Source of the DNA: G047528255 sp047528255
Lineage (GTDB): Bacteria; Bacteroidota; Bacteroidia; Flavobacteriales; Blattabacteriaceae
Reading direction: 5' to 3'
Length of the DNA stretch: 64,000 bases
Assembly (NCBI GenBank): GCA_047528255.1
Contig: CP180024.1
Location: forward strand, 558,001 to 622,000
Each line of letters begins with the position of its first letter. The stretch's first letter is position 1. Positions 1 to 9,846 of the stretch are shown here, in pieces. The translations under genes were made by a program, and so were the position numbers. Under the pieces are notes generated by a model. That model did no database searches. It was not told the DNA's origin and saw only the letters and a list, made by a program, of their open reading frames with translations.

Positions 1-411
1 TAGTACGGATACAAGAAGCACATAGGATAGATAAAAATGGAATGAGACTAGCTGTACATATCGTAGCAGCCAATGAGCATGATAGTAGAGGGCTAAAACC
101 CTTAATAAAAAAAATAGGATATAACCCCCAGAGAAGTATATGCAGACAAAGATTACCAAGTGCCAGTCAACGTGTCTTACTTTCATAGCCGAAGCATCAA
201 AGACCGTATACAGAAGAAATCCTATAGGCCCCCTCTTAAGTAGAGATAACTAATATTATTCAACAAATTAGTGAGTAAACCCCGATGGGTACTAGAACGT
301 ACTTTTGGCAGTATAAAGCATTGGTTTGGATCAGGCAAGGCTCGTTACAAAGGATTAGCCGTGTGCATGACCAGAATTTTATGAAGGAGGTTATGGTGCA
401 TAATTTGTATC
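1..411 (+). mobile_element. IS5-family relic, C-terminal half of transposase
   Basis: This is the 3' part of an IS5-family transposase gene cut by the window edge. It reads in broken frames through the segment equivalent to ADKGYQVPAN (second catalytic Asp) and RWVVERTFGSIKRW (catalytic Glu region). It is interrupted at 411 by an opposite-strand copy, and a right-end remnant in the same orientation resumes at 1691. The first 98 bases mirror bases about 903-1000 of the neighbouring copy almost exactly. Confidence 0.85.
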
Positions 412-1690
412 TAGGCAATTGTGTTAATGGTGGATTACGTTTATTCAGCCTCCTAGATGGGCTTCGTTAGAGAACGATGTAAATTTAGTCTTTATACATT
501 ATACTCAAAAAATATTGATTATAATATTAATTAATTATATTTGTTTTTATGGACAGCGCATAATAATTCCAGGGGAACGATACAAATTATGAGCCATAGC
601 CTCCATAAGATGCTGGGTATGCACACAAACTAATCCTTTGTAACGGGGCCTTGCCTGATCCGAACCAACGCTTTATATTACCAAAAGTACGTTCTACGCC
701 CCATCGGTTTTTACTCACTAATTTGTTGAATAATATTAGCTATCTCTACTTAAGAGACGGTTCCTATAAGCTTCTTCTGTATACGATCTTTGATGCCTCT
801 ACTATAAAAGCAAAACATGTTGGCTGGCACTTGATAACCTTTTTCTGCATATACTTCTCTGGGGGTTATATCTTATTTGCTTATTAATGGCTTTAGCCCT
901 CTACTATCATGCTCATTGGCTGCTACGATATGTACAGCTAGTCTCATTCCATTTTTATCTANCCTATGTGCTTCTTGTATCCGTACTAGATTTTACCTGA
1001 TTTCTTGAGCCATTTTCCTTGAGTGTCTACTCCTGATTGAGTCTCTTTTTTTACCCTTTCTTTTCTTTGACTGATTTGCTTTTGCCCCTCTTCCTTCCGC
1101 ATCTCCACTAGATAGGAAGAATCTCCCTTTAAAGCAAAGGGCCTCACTGTAATACTGGTGTATACTATAATTCCTGTTTTAACTATCTCCTGATGCTTTC
1201 TAATTCCTTATTGATCTTTTTCAGTAAGCTCTCATATGCTCTTTTTAGGTACTATTTCATTGCGAAAATATGCATAGAGTCGTATGATATAGCATCTGAT
1301 CTTCCAATTGAAAACCACAAAAGAGCATGCATCTCAAGGATTCTTTCACCAATTCTTCCGTTCCTACATCACTGAGATCATACCAGTGAATCAAAAACAT
1401 CACTTTAAATAACTATATTCCACTGTAAGCAGGTTGACATTTTATTTCCTAGCCTTTTTGATATATTTTTCTTATTTTTTTTCTCCATCCTATTCCCAGT
1501 GGATCTCGGTTTTTAACCTTTTTAAAAATTCACTCCTTTTGGTAGACAGACTATATATAGTTCACTAAATCTTATTTATGCGCTGCTTCTGAAGCATAGC
1601 TCTGGATTTTTTTTATTTTATACTCCAAATATACGAAACAATATATTGATTTACAAATATTTTAACCTCCTTTTTCCATGCAACGTGCTC
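412..1690 (-). mobile_element. IS5-family element, full length, degenerate
   Basis: Complete but dead copy on the minus strand. Its right end lies at 412 and its left end at 1690 (GTTGCATGG form of the left terminus). The transposase frame carries many shifts and stops. The copy sits inside an older plus-strand copy whose two flanks are 1-411 and 1691-1779. A single N is present at 962. Confidence 0.85.
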
Positions 1691-1779
1691 ATGATGTAAA
1701 ACACTAAATCTACATCTTCTCCAAGCAAGCCCATCTAGGATAGCTGAATAAACGTAATAAACATTAAAACAATGCTCTC
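1691..1779 (+). mobile_element. IS5-family right-end fragment
   Basis: About 89 bp matching the non-coding right terminus of the IS in plus orientation. It is probably the distal piece of the copy seen at 1-411, separated from it by the nested minus-strand copy. Confidence 0.75.
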
Positions 1780-1864
1780 TTCAAGTCAATCCGCACCGCT
1801 TTCATTTCTGATATTAAATGTAGTATACGACAGATTTCCTCAGTTTTATTGTTTTTAAAAAGAT

Positions 1865-1872
1865 TATCTTTG
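1865..1872 (+). promoter_or_regulatory. Putative -7 box for greA
   Basis: TATCTTTG is an exact match to the Bacteroidota sigma-A -7 consensus TAnnTTTG, about 43 nt upstream of the greA ATG. No convincing TTTG -33 box sits at the usual 19-21 nt spacing, so the call rests on the -7 motif and on position. Confidence 0.45.
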
Positions 1873-1915
1873 TAGAAAGATACCCCAGACCTATTTTATT
1901 TAAAAGTTGAATGAC

Positions 1916-2395
1916 ATGACAAAGCCGGAATATATTACCGAAGAAGGCTTGAAAAAATTGCGTCAAGAAATTGGGCAATTGGAGACCGTAGAGCGTCCGA
2001 AAATATCGCGACAAATCGCCGAGGCAAGGGACAAAGGTGATCTTTCAGAAAATTCCGAGTATGACGCCGCCAAAGAAGCTCAGGGTTTCTTGGAAATGCG
2101 GATCGCTAAAATGAAGGAAAAGCTTGCCAATACTCGTGTGATAGACAGCTCGCAACTGGATCACTCCAAGGTGTCCATTCTTTCCTCCGTCAAGGTGAAA
2201 AATCTTACTCATGGCGGCGAACAGGTATATACTTTGGTTCCTGAGGGTGAGGCGGATCTCAAAGCAGGAAAGATATCCGTGAATACTCCTATCTCTATCG
2301 GTTTGTTGGGCAAGCATGTTGGGGAAACCGCTCAAATACGTTTACCTAACGGTATGGCGCTTGAGTTTAAAATTTTGGATATAAAATTCAACTGA
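1916..2395 (+). CDS. greA: Transcription elongation factor GreA
   Basis: Rescues backtracked RNA polymerase by stimulating cleavage of the nascent transcript in the cytoplasm. The 159-residue product matches the family length. An N-terminal coiled-coil hairpin (about 1-75) carries the acidic tip motif DKGDLSENSEYD with D42 and E45, and a C-terminal FKBP-like domain follows (about 80-157). I start at the ATG at 1916; an in-frame TTG at 1907 would add three residues but matches relatives less well. The stop overlaps the next start (TGATG), so the HIT gene is probably translationally coupled. The greA-HIT pair with a convergent kinase is, as I recall, common in Flavobacteriia. Confidence 0.97.
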   Translation: MTKPEYITEEGLKKLRQEIGQLETVERPKISRQIAEARDKGDLSENSEYDAAKEAQGFLEMRIAKMKEKLANTRVIDSSQLDHSKVSILSSVKVKNLTHGGEQVYTLVPEGEADLKAGKISVNTPISIGLLGKHVGETAQIRLPNGMALEFKILDIKFN

Positions 2396-2805
2396 TGGAT
2401 TCTGTTTTTACCAAGATAGTCAAAGGAGAGATTCCAGCTTACAAGGTTGCCGAAGACGAGTGTCATTTGGCCTTCCTGGATATTTCTCCTTTGAAAAAGG
2501 GCCATACTTTGGTCATTCCAAAAAGACAGATTGATAAGCTTTTTGATCTTGAAGAAGAGGACTTTGTTCAACTAATGCGATTCGTGCATAATGTAGCCAA
2601 AAGCATTGAGCAAGTAGTTCTATCACATCGTATAGGTTTGATTGTTATGGGATTTGAAATCCCTCATGCCCATGTGCATCTTGTTCCGATAGATCAAGAG
2701 CAGGATCTTAATTTTTCCAATCCGAGGTTTTTTTTATCTAAGGAAGAGTTCTTGGTTTTATCCGGTCAAATCGCAGCGGAATTTAGCAAAGTTTCGGGTC
2801 GTTAA
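2395..2805 (+). CDS. HIT family nucleotide-binding protein
   Basis: Small cytoplasmic histidine-triad protein of 136 residues, likely a nucleoside phosphoramidate or dinucleotide hydrolase; the substrate cannot be read from sequence. The triad HAHVHLVP places H91, H93 and H95 at the active site, and the N-terminal part has the family pattern FTKIVKGEIPAYKV. Its ATG overlaps the greA stop by one base. The last four bases overlap the 3' end of the histidine kinase on the other strand (convergent overlap 2802-2805). The gene appears intact. Confidence 0.93.
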   Translation: MDSVFTKIVKGEIPAYKVAEDECHLAFLDISPLKKGHTLVIPKRQIDKLFDLEEEDFVQLMRFVHNVAKSIEQVVLSHRIGLIVMGFEIPHAHVHLVPIDQEQDLNFSNPRFFLSKEEFLVLSGQIAAEFSKVSGR

Positions 2806-3989
2806 ATTTCAGAATCGAGTTGAAAAATGATTTTGGTGATGGTTCCATTGATTTTTCCTGAGTAGGCGATAAATATTTTCCCTTTTGGATGATATTCTTC
2901 GATGATTCTTTTGGTAAAAGAGAGGCCATACCCCCAACCTCTTTTTTTTGTCGAGTATCCTGCTTCAAATATTTTTCTGAGTTTTGAGGGATGCATTCCT
3001 TTTCCTTCGTCTTTAATGTCGATTTCTACCTTGTCTTTCTTGTCGGTGATTGTAATATCGATAATTCCTTTATTTTTCATAGCGTCTACCGAATTTTTCA
3101 ATATGTTTTCTATGGCCCAACCGTATAATGTCACATTCAAAGGTATAAGTATTTTTTCTTTATTACTTTCAAATTGAAAATGAATCTTCGGAGAGATGCG
3201 AGGTTTTAAATATTCTATGGAGTTTTTGGTGGCTTCTATGATGTCTTGATAGGAAAGTTCTGGTTCAGAGTCTATTTTCGAGAAACGTTCAGTGATATAT
3301 TGCAGTCTTTGCACGTCTTTTTCTATCTCTTGTATGGCTTTGGCTGTGGCTGTGATATCTGTGGTATGTTTGTTCTCATTTTTCAATAATTCCACCCAGC
3401 CTATAAGCGCTGAGAGCGGTGTTCCGATTTGGTGAGCGGTTTCTTTTGTCATCCTTATCCAGAGATGGTATTTTTCGGATTTTTTCAGAGTATGGAAACT
3501 CCAATAACTATAGAAACTGAACAATACCAGAATAAAAATCAATATAATGATAGAACATCTGAGTTCGTCCAAAAAAATGGGGTTTTCATAAAAAACGTAT
3601 AAAAGTTGGCTATCTATAGGATTTAATCGAATAGGGGCATAGAGTGACCGCATATGATTAAGTGTTCTTTCTATATTTTTTTCATTTACTCTTTGGTCCG
3701 GAATGTTTTTCCAGAATTTAGCTGTTTTATTTTTATCTACAACTAATATAGGGAGACTTTGGTTTAATGAAATTATGTCAATCAAAAATTGTTTTACTTT
3801 ATGATTCGTTATTTTCGGATTCATATAAAGCTCCAAGGCTCGGGTATAGATTTCGATATTTGTTTGCTCTTTTTGTTTTAATTTTTCGACCAGGCCCTTA
3901 GATACCAAAAAGGTTATGATCAACATGAATAAAGCGATCAAGACCGCGTACCATTTGTTATATATCCTTGGTGCAAGTAATCTTTTCAT
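2802..3989 (-). CDS. Membrane sensor histidine kinase
   Basis: Inner-membrane sensor kinase of about 395 residues counted from the MKRLLAP start; an upstream in-frame Met at 4025 would add 12 residues that look like leader sequence. Two membrane segments (about 13-32 and 145-165) bracket an extracytoplasmic region of about 110 residues. The HisKA motif ETAHQIGTPLSAL has phospho-acceptor H186. The ATPase domain shows the N-box ENILKNSVDAM, then DEGKGM and GYGLSFTKRI. No response regulator gene is nearby, so the partner and signal are unknown. It is convergent with the HIT gene. An IS begins about 90 bp upstream of the start, which may have replaced its promoter. Confidence 0.92.
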   Translation of the reverse strand: MKRLLAPRIYNKWYAVLIALFMLIITFLVSKGLVEKLKQKEQTNIEIYTRALELYMNPKITNHKVKQFLIDIISLNQSLPILVVDKNKTAKFWKNIPDQRVNEKNIERTLNHMRSLYAPIRLNPIDSQLLYVFYENPIFLDELRCSIIILIFILVLFSFYSYWSFHTLKKSEKYHLWIRMTKETAHQIGTPLSALIGWVELLKNENKHTTDITATAKAIQEIEKDVQRLQYITERFSKIDSEPELSYQDIIEATKNSIEYLKPRISPKIHFQFESNKEKILIPLNVTLYGWAIENILKNSVDAMKNKGIIDITITDKKDKVEIDIKDEGKGMHPSKLRKIFEAGYSTKKRGWGYGLSFTKRIIEEYHPKGKIFIAYSGKINGTITKIIFQLDSEI

Positions 3990-4079
3990 TACGACAAATA
4001 AAATACTTTGTAAAAGTAAACACAAAAGAGCTTTTCACCTTCTTTTAAAGATGAAGAGTCCCGGGATATTTTTAGAAGA

Positions 4080-5096
4080 GAGAACGTTGCATGAGAGAAG
4101 GAGTTTAAAATATTATAAATCAGTATATTTTCCGTATACCTGGAGTAGGAAATAAAAAATTCGGATCTATGCTCAGAAGCACTACAAAAATAATCTTTAG
4201 TGAACTATATATGGAACGTTCTACCAGAAGGTAACTTTTTCAAAAAATTAAAAACCTTGATCAACTGGGAAGGAATGGAGAAAGAAATAAGAAAAATATA
4301 TCAAAAAGGCCAGGGAATAAAAGACCAACCTGCTTACAGTGAAATATCGTTATTTAAGATGAAGCTTTTGAGTAACTGGTATGATCTCAGTGATGTAGGA
4401 ACGAAAGAATTGGTGAAAAAATACTTAAACTGCATACCTTTTATGGTTTTCGATTGAAAGATCAGATACCCTATCATACGACTCTATGCAGATTTCACAA
4501 TGAAATAGTAGCCAAAAAGGAATATGAGAGCTTATTGAAAAAGATCAATAAGGCATTAGAAAAGCATCAGGCGATAGTTAAAACAGAAGTAATAGTCGAT
4601 TCCAGTATTACAGTGAGGCCCTTTGCTCCTAAGGGACTACCTACCTAGGTAGTGGAGGATCGAAAAGAAGAGGAGGCAAAAGCAAATTAGTCAAAGAAAA
4701 GCAAGGGCAAAAAAAGAGACTCAATCAGGAGTAGATACTCAAGGAAAATGGTTCAAGAAATCGGGTAAACTCTATTACGGATACAAAAAGCACATAGGGG
4801 AGTAGATAAAAATGGAATGATACTAGCAGTACATAGCGTAGCCGCCAATGAGTATGATAGTAGAGGGTTAAAGCTGTTAATAAGCAAACTAGGTTATAAA
4901 CTTCAGAGAAGTATATGCAGACAAATGTTACCAAGTACCAGCCAACCTGTCATACTTTTATAGTCGATAAATCAAAGACCGTATACAGAAGAAAGCCTAT
5001 AGAGCCCCCTACCTTAAGTAGGATAGGTATATTATTCAATAAATTAGTGAGTAACCCCTAATGGGTAGTAGAACGTGTTTTTAGCAGTAATAAAGC
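4080..5096 (+). mobile_element. IS5-family element, right end missing
   Basis: Plus-strand copy beginning with a near-consensus left end at 4080. The transposase is broken into fragments (for example 4200-4457 and 4454-4648, which together carry the N-terminal DUF772-like region and the first catalytic Asp zone). It stops in the RWVVER region where an opposite copy begins at 5097. Confidence 0.85.
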
Positions 5097-6373
5097 TAGA
5101 CTATTGTGTTAATGATGGATTACATTTATTCAGCCTCCTAGATGGCTTCGTTAGAGAACCATCTAAATTTAGTCTTTCACATTGTATTCGAAAAATATTG
5201 ATTATAAAATCAATTAATTATATCTATTTTTATGTACAGCGCATAATAATGCCAGAGACACGATACAAATTATGCGCCATAGCCTCATAAGATGCTGGGC
5301 ATGCACACGAGCTAATCCTTTGTAACTATCCTTGCTTGAGCCAGGCCAACACTTTATACTGCCAAAAGTACGTTCTACTACCCATCGGGTTTTAGTCACT
5401 AATTATTTTGAATAATATAGCATCCTACTTAAAGAACGGTTCCTGTAGGATTTCTTCTGTATACGTTCTTTGATGCCTAGACTATGAAAGTAAGACACGT
5501 TGGCGAGAACTTGGTAACCTTTTTGTCTGCATATACTTATCTGGGTTTATATCCTAAGTTTGCTTATTAATGACTTTAGCCCTCTACTATCATGCTCATT
5601 GACTGCTACGCTATGTACAGCTAGTATCATTCCATTTTTATCCACTCCCTATGTGCTTCTTGTATCCATAGTAGAGTTTACCTGATTTCTTTAGATATTT
5701 TCCTTGAATGTCTACTCCTGATTGAGTCTCTTTTTTTACCCTTTCTTTTCTTTGACTGATTTGCTTTTTCCCGTCTTCCTTCCGATCCTCCACTACGTAG
5801 GTAGGAGCTCCCTTGAGAAAAAAGGGACTCACTGTAATACTCGCCTCTACTATTACACCTGTTTTAACTATCTCCTGATACTTTTCTAATTCCTTATTGA
5901 TCTTTTTCAATAAGGTCTCATATACCTTTTTGGGTACTATTTCATTGTGAAATCCACATAGAGTCGTATGATCTGGGATCTGATCCTCCAATCGAAAACC
6001 ATAAAAGCGTATGTAGTTCAAGAATTTTTTCACCAATTCTTCCGTTCCTATATCACTGAGATCATACCACTGACTCAAAAACTTCATCTTAAATAACGAT
6101 ATTCCACTGTAAGCAGGTTGGCATTTTATTCCCTGGCCTTTTTGATATATTTTTTTTATTTTTTTTCTCCATCCTTTCCCAGTGGATCAAGGTTTTTAAG
6201 CTTTTGAAAAAATAACTCTCTTCTGGTAAAAGGTCCCATATATAGCTCACTAAAGCTTAGTTGTGCGGTATTTCTGAGCATAGAGCCAAATTTTTTTATT
6301 TTTCACTATAAATATAGGAAACAATATATTGATTTACAAATATTTTAGAACCCTTCTATCATGCAACGTTCTC
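5097..6373 (-). mobile_element. IS5-family element, full length, degenerate
   Basis: Minus-strand copy with its right end at about 5097 and left end at 6373. It retains one of the longer transposase fragments in the window (5638-6087, 149 codons), covering the N-terminal half through GYKKHIG, but the C-terminal third is frameshifted. The right terminus is joined directly to the truncated plus-strand copy at 4080-5096. Confidence 0.85.
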
Positions 6374-6505
6374 GCTATATGGCTTTGGATTGTTTTTCAG
6401 ATCCGGTTACGGAGTAGGAATAGCTCAGAAACTTATTTGTTTTTCCATGTAGATATAACTTCTACAGGGGATAGAATTGAGAAAAAGTGTCGGAGTTGGT
6501 ATGCA
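6374..6505. other. Short spacer, possible unrecognised gene remnant
   Basis: 132 bp between an IS left end and ribD. One plus-strand frame gives a glycine-rich hydrophobic stretch (LYGFGLFFRSGYGVGIAQKL) before stops, which might be the tail of a lost membrane or barrel protein. I cannot identify it, and no signal for a functional site was seen. Confidence 0.2.
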
Positions 6506-7555
6506 TCAGTCAGGGGTTAATGTCAGAAGAGTGTCGGTATCGATTTTGGTTTTGGAATGGATTTTTTCTTTGATTTTCGGGGCTTTGAGTCCTTTGTATA
6601 ATAGAATTTCTCCAGTAAAGATTCTAGCTTCATCCCAGAGTCCTTTTTGGATGAATTCCTCGAGGGTTTGTTTTCCTCCTTCTACGATTATTGATTGAAT
6701 GTTTCTCTTGTAGAGTTGATCGATCAAATTTTTTAAAAGATTTCGGTCGAAATTCATAGGTATGAATGTTACGTTTTCTCGGTCTGACTTTTTTTCTTTT
6801 TCGGTGAAAATCAAGGTTGGTTGTTTGTTGTCATAGATGGCATAAGACTCGGGAATGGACAGTTGTCGGTCCAGTATGATTCGTATGGGATTTTTTCCGT
6901 GCCAATCTCTGGCGTTCAATTGCGGGTTGTTGTCCAAGACGGTTCTTGTGCCCGTTAGAATGCTTGCTTCTTCCGTGCGCCACTTGTGTGTCAATTGCCT
7001 GGAATAGATATTGCTGATCCAAAATGGGGTATTTGAAGTGTTTTCGTCACGTGAAATATCGATGAATCCATCGAGACTTTGTGCCCATTTCAGGAGGATG
7101 TAAGGTCGGTGTTTTTGATGAAATGTGAAAAATCGTCGATTGAGAGCATAGCAGGCTGTTTTTAATATATTTTCTATCACTTCGACGCCTGCTTCTTTGA
7201 GTCGTTGTATTCCGAGGCCATTTACTTTGGAGTATGGATCTTGAATACCGATGATTACTCGGGGGATCTTTTTTTTGAGGATGAGGTCGATGCATGGGGG
7301 GGTTTTCCCGTGATGGGTACAAGGTTCCAATGTGACGTAGAGGGTGGCTTTGCATAATAGGGAAGAATCTTTTACGGCGTGTATGGCGTGAACTTCGGCA
7401 TGTGGCGCGCCACTTTTGTAGTGCCAACCTTCTGCTATGATGGATCCGTTTCGTACAATCACACAGCCTACCATAGGGTTGGGCATGGTGTGGCCTCGTC
7501 CGTTTTCGGCCAATTGGAGGGCTCTTTGCATAAAAATATCGTGATTATCGATCAT
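6506..7555 (-). CDS. ribD: Bifunctional riboflavin deaminase/reductase RibD
   Basis: Catalyses two steps of riboflavin synthesis: deamination of the pyrimidine intermediate and reduction of its ribosyl side chain. The 349-residue product has the normal two-domain length. The N-terminal zinc deaminase (about 1-145) has PHAEVHA with H52 and E54, and EPCTHHGKTPPC with C79 and C88. The C-terminal RibD/DHFR-like reductase (about 150-349) includes LKWAQSLDGFID and the late VEGGKQTLEEF motif. No other rib gene is in the window, so the pathway cannot be assessed. The gene stands alone between an IS and a decayed gene. Confidence 0.96.
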   Translation of the reverse strand: MIDNHDIFMQRALQLAENGRGHTMPNPMVGCVIVRNGSIIAEGWHYKSGAPHAEVHAIHAVKDSSLLCKATLYVTLEPCTHHGKTPPCIDLILKKKIPRVIIGIQDPYSKVNGLGIQRLKEAGVEVIENILKTACYALNRRFFTFHQKHRPYILLKWAQSLDGFIDISRDENTSNTPFWISNIYSRQLTHKWRTEEASILTGTRTVLDNNPQLNARDWHGKNPIRIILDRQLSIPESYAIYDNKQPTLIFTEKEKKSDRENVTFIPMNFDRNLLKNLIDQLYKRNIQSIIVEGGKQTLEEFIQKGLWDEARIFTGEILLYKGLKAPKIKEKIHSKTKIDTDTLLTLTPD

Positions 7556-7689
7556 TGGTCGGATGGGGGTTATTTTATTTTAAGCTTTCTTGTAATTCGG
7601 CTGCTTGTCAGTTTTATCTTAAAGTTTTTGAACGGATGTTCATGAGATTTCGGTATTTCTTTTTCGACATCTCAAGGGTCTCCCTTTTT

Positions 7690-9440
7690 TAGAGGAGCTT
7701 TTGTTGAATGCCTTTTATGAGAGTTTTTTTTTGATTAGTATTGGAAAAGAGTTGCATATTGTTTTCAAACTGCATCAGCCTGAGTCCCGAATTGTCGATT
7801 TTTCTACGAATTTTTCGAATTTTGTCTTCGAGTTTTTCGTAGTCTTTTCCTTCTATAAGTTACGTCCTTTAGATCTGATAGTGTATTTCTTTTAGTCTTT
7901 CTTCATCCAGTGGAAGGGTTTCAATGAGTTGATCTATTATTTATAGGAAATCCGTGTTGAGATCCGATTTATTATAAGGTGTTTTCTCGAAACTTTTCCA
8001 TCGTTCGTGCAATTGAAGGATTAACTGTATTATCTTTTGTTCGTCTGAAGAGAGCTGAATTTTTTTATTTTCATCAGAAGTTCTAGCTTTTTGTCATGTT
8101 TTTTTAGAGTCTTCTTCTTCCCGGATTCGGTACGTTTTGTAACGTTAAAAGAATTGATTGCAAGCGGTTTGGAAGCCGTTCTATATTTTTTCTGAATGTT
8201 TAAGGGACACAGGACCTAATTTTTTCCATTCGTCTTGTATTTTTTTGAAAATCTGTGCGTACCTTTCCAATCTTCACTGTTTTTCAGGCGTTCGGCTTCT
8301 GCAATAAGTTTCATCTTGCTTCGAGACTTTTTTGTCGGTTTTTCTCCTGAAATCTAAAAAACTTCCTCTTTTGATGATGGAATGTTTTGATGACTTTTTT
8401 GAAAGGTTTCCAAATGTTTTGGTTTTCTTCGGGGGAAACTTTTCCTGTGAGGAGAAAATTTTGTTGCAGTTGTGTTATTTGGTGGGTTAAATTTCACCAT
8501 TGGGTGGATTGATCGGTTTTTTCAGAGATCAAATCTTGAATTTTTTCGATAAGCTCTCTTTTTTTATGGAGGGTTTCTTGTGTTCTTGTTCTACTTTTGT
8601 GATCAGGTCACTTTTTCGGATATAGATTTTATTGCTGAGTTCTTTGAATTTTTTCCAGGTGGGTTCTCTATGTTCTTCGGAAACTGGCACAGCATCTTCT
8701 TTCCAGATACGGTGAAGATACTGAAGTTCATTGAGGCCTTTTTATATATTAATGTCTCTAAGGAGAACTTCAGCTCTAAATATGATGGTATTGCGTTGCT
8801 CAAGATTGTGTTTGTATTCTTCTTCTTGAAGTTTTTTGTTCAGCTTCAGATAGTAATAAAAATTCTCCAGATAATGGTGATAAATTTTGTGAATCTCATT
8901 AGATTTGGAATGAGGTGCTTTTCTAAGATCATAGCAAGTTTTTTTTAGGGTTCTGAACCAGTGCAAGATGTCGGAGGGTTGTCTTCTTCTTGTCGGAAGA
9001 GATAGAGTTTTTTGAGCTCTTCAATGATTTCAAAACGTTTTTCGAAATTCTTTTTTTGTTTTTTTCGGTTTCTTTTCGATAGGTTTTGAGTTGTTCACTG
9101 TATGTTTGATAGAGAATTTTGAACTGGTTGATAGAGGAAGCGTTGTAAAGAAAATCTTCTTTGTTTCCTCTATTCGTAAGGAATTATTCCAGTTTTTTTT
9201 AGATTGTTGTTATTTTTTTTAGAAAACACGACGAAGTTCTTGACCTTTGGTTTGGATGTGTTTATCTAGTTTGGGGTTTTATTTGATCAGCTCACTGAAT
9301 GTTCTGAGGAGTTGTTCGGTGTCCATATCCTCAAAGAGAGTGGTTATGTATTTTGTATTCGCTTTTTTTTCGTCAATTTCTTCATCGGTTTTTTTTACGA
9401 TGTATTCTTCATGAAAGATATAATTTGATTTTGTAGTCAT
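7690..9440 (-). pseudogene. Decayed DUF349-family coiled-coil protein
   Basis: A minus-strand gene of about 580 codons ruined by stops and frameshifts. It begins at an ATG complementary to 9438-9440 and reads MTTKSNYIFHEEYIVKKTDE and then DMDTEQLLRTFSELIK before the first stop. A later piece (8742-8966) reads EIHKIYHHYLENFYYYLKLN and EEEYKHNLEQRNTIIFRAEV, the characteristic helical DUF349 repeat. The end reads LEDKIRKIRRKIDNSGLRLM and then QFENNMQLFSN. These patterns match the large DUF349 proteins of Flavobacteriia, whose function is poorly known. No IS lies inside it, so decay is by point changes. Confidence 0.75.
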
Positions 9441-9480
9441 GGTATATGGACATCTGGCTTTTTACAAAGCTAAAAAATCT

Positions 9481-9814
9481 GAAACCATTATGTTAACATT
9501 AGTTAACAAATTAGTGAGTAAAACCCGATGGGTAGTAGAACGTACTTTTGGCAGTATAAAGCGTTGGTTTGGATCAGGAAAGACTCGTTACAAAGGATTA
9601 ACTCATGTATATGCCCAACATCTTATGGAGGCTATGGCTCATAATCTGTATCGTACCCCTGGCATTATTATGCGCTGTCTATAAAAATAAATATAATTAA
9701 TTGATTCATAATCAATAGTTTTAGAATAAAAAATAAAAGACTAAATCTACATTTTCTCTAACGAATCCATCTAGGAGTCTGAATAAACGTAATCCACCAT
9801 TAATACAATGGTCT
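9481..9814 (+). mobile_element. IS5-family C-terminal fragment plus opposite right-end stub
   Basis: Bases 9481-9497 resemble a minus-oriented right terminus. From about 9498 to 9814 a plus-oriented copy runs from the transposase C-terminus to its right end. The coding piece (to 9684) is undamaged over about 60 residues, including TRWVVERTFGSIKRWFGSGK and HLMEAMAHNLYR, so it shows the native C-terminal sequence of the transposase. Confidence 0.85.
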
Positions 9815-9846
9815 TGTTTCTTGTTTTGAGAGGATTTACTGATTGC

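Noticed and set aside
1814..2335. Minus-strand open frames across greA
   Set aside because: They are shadows of a well-conserved plus-strand gene.
7047..7427. Open frame of 126 codons inside ribD
   Set aside because: It overlaps the conserved deaminase domain of ribD in another frame and has no family features.
8580..8948. Open frame of 122 codons on the plus strand
   Set aside because: It is phenylalanine-rich and lies antisense to the DUF349 pseudogene, whose family landmarks are readable on the other strand.
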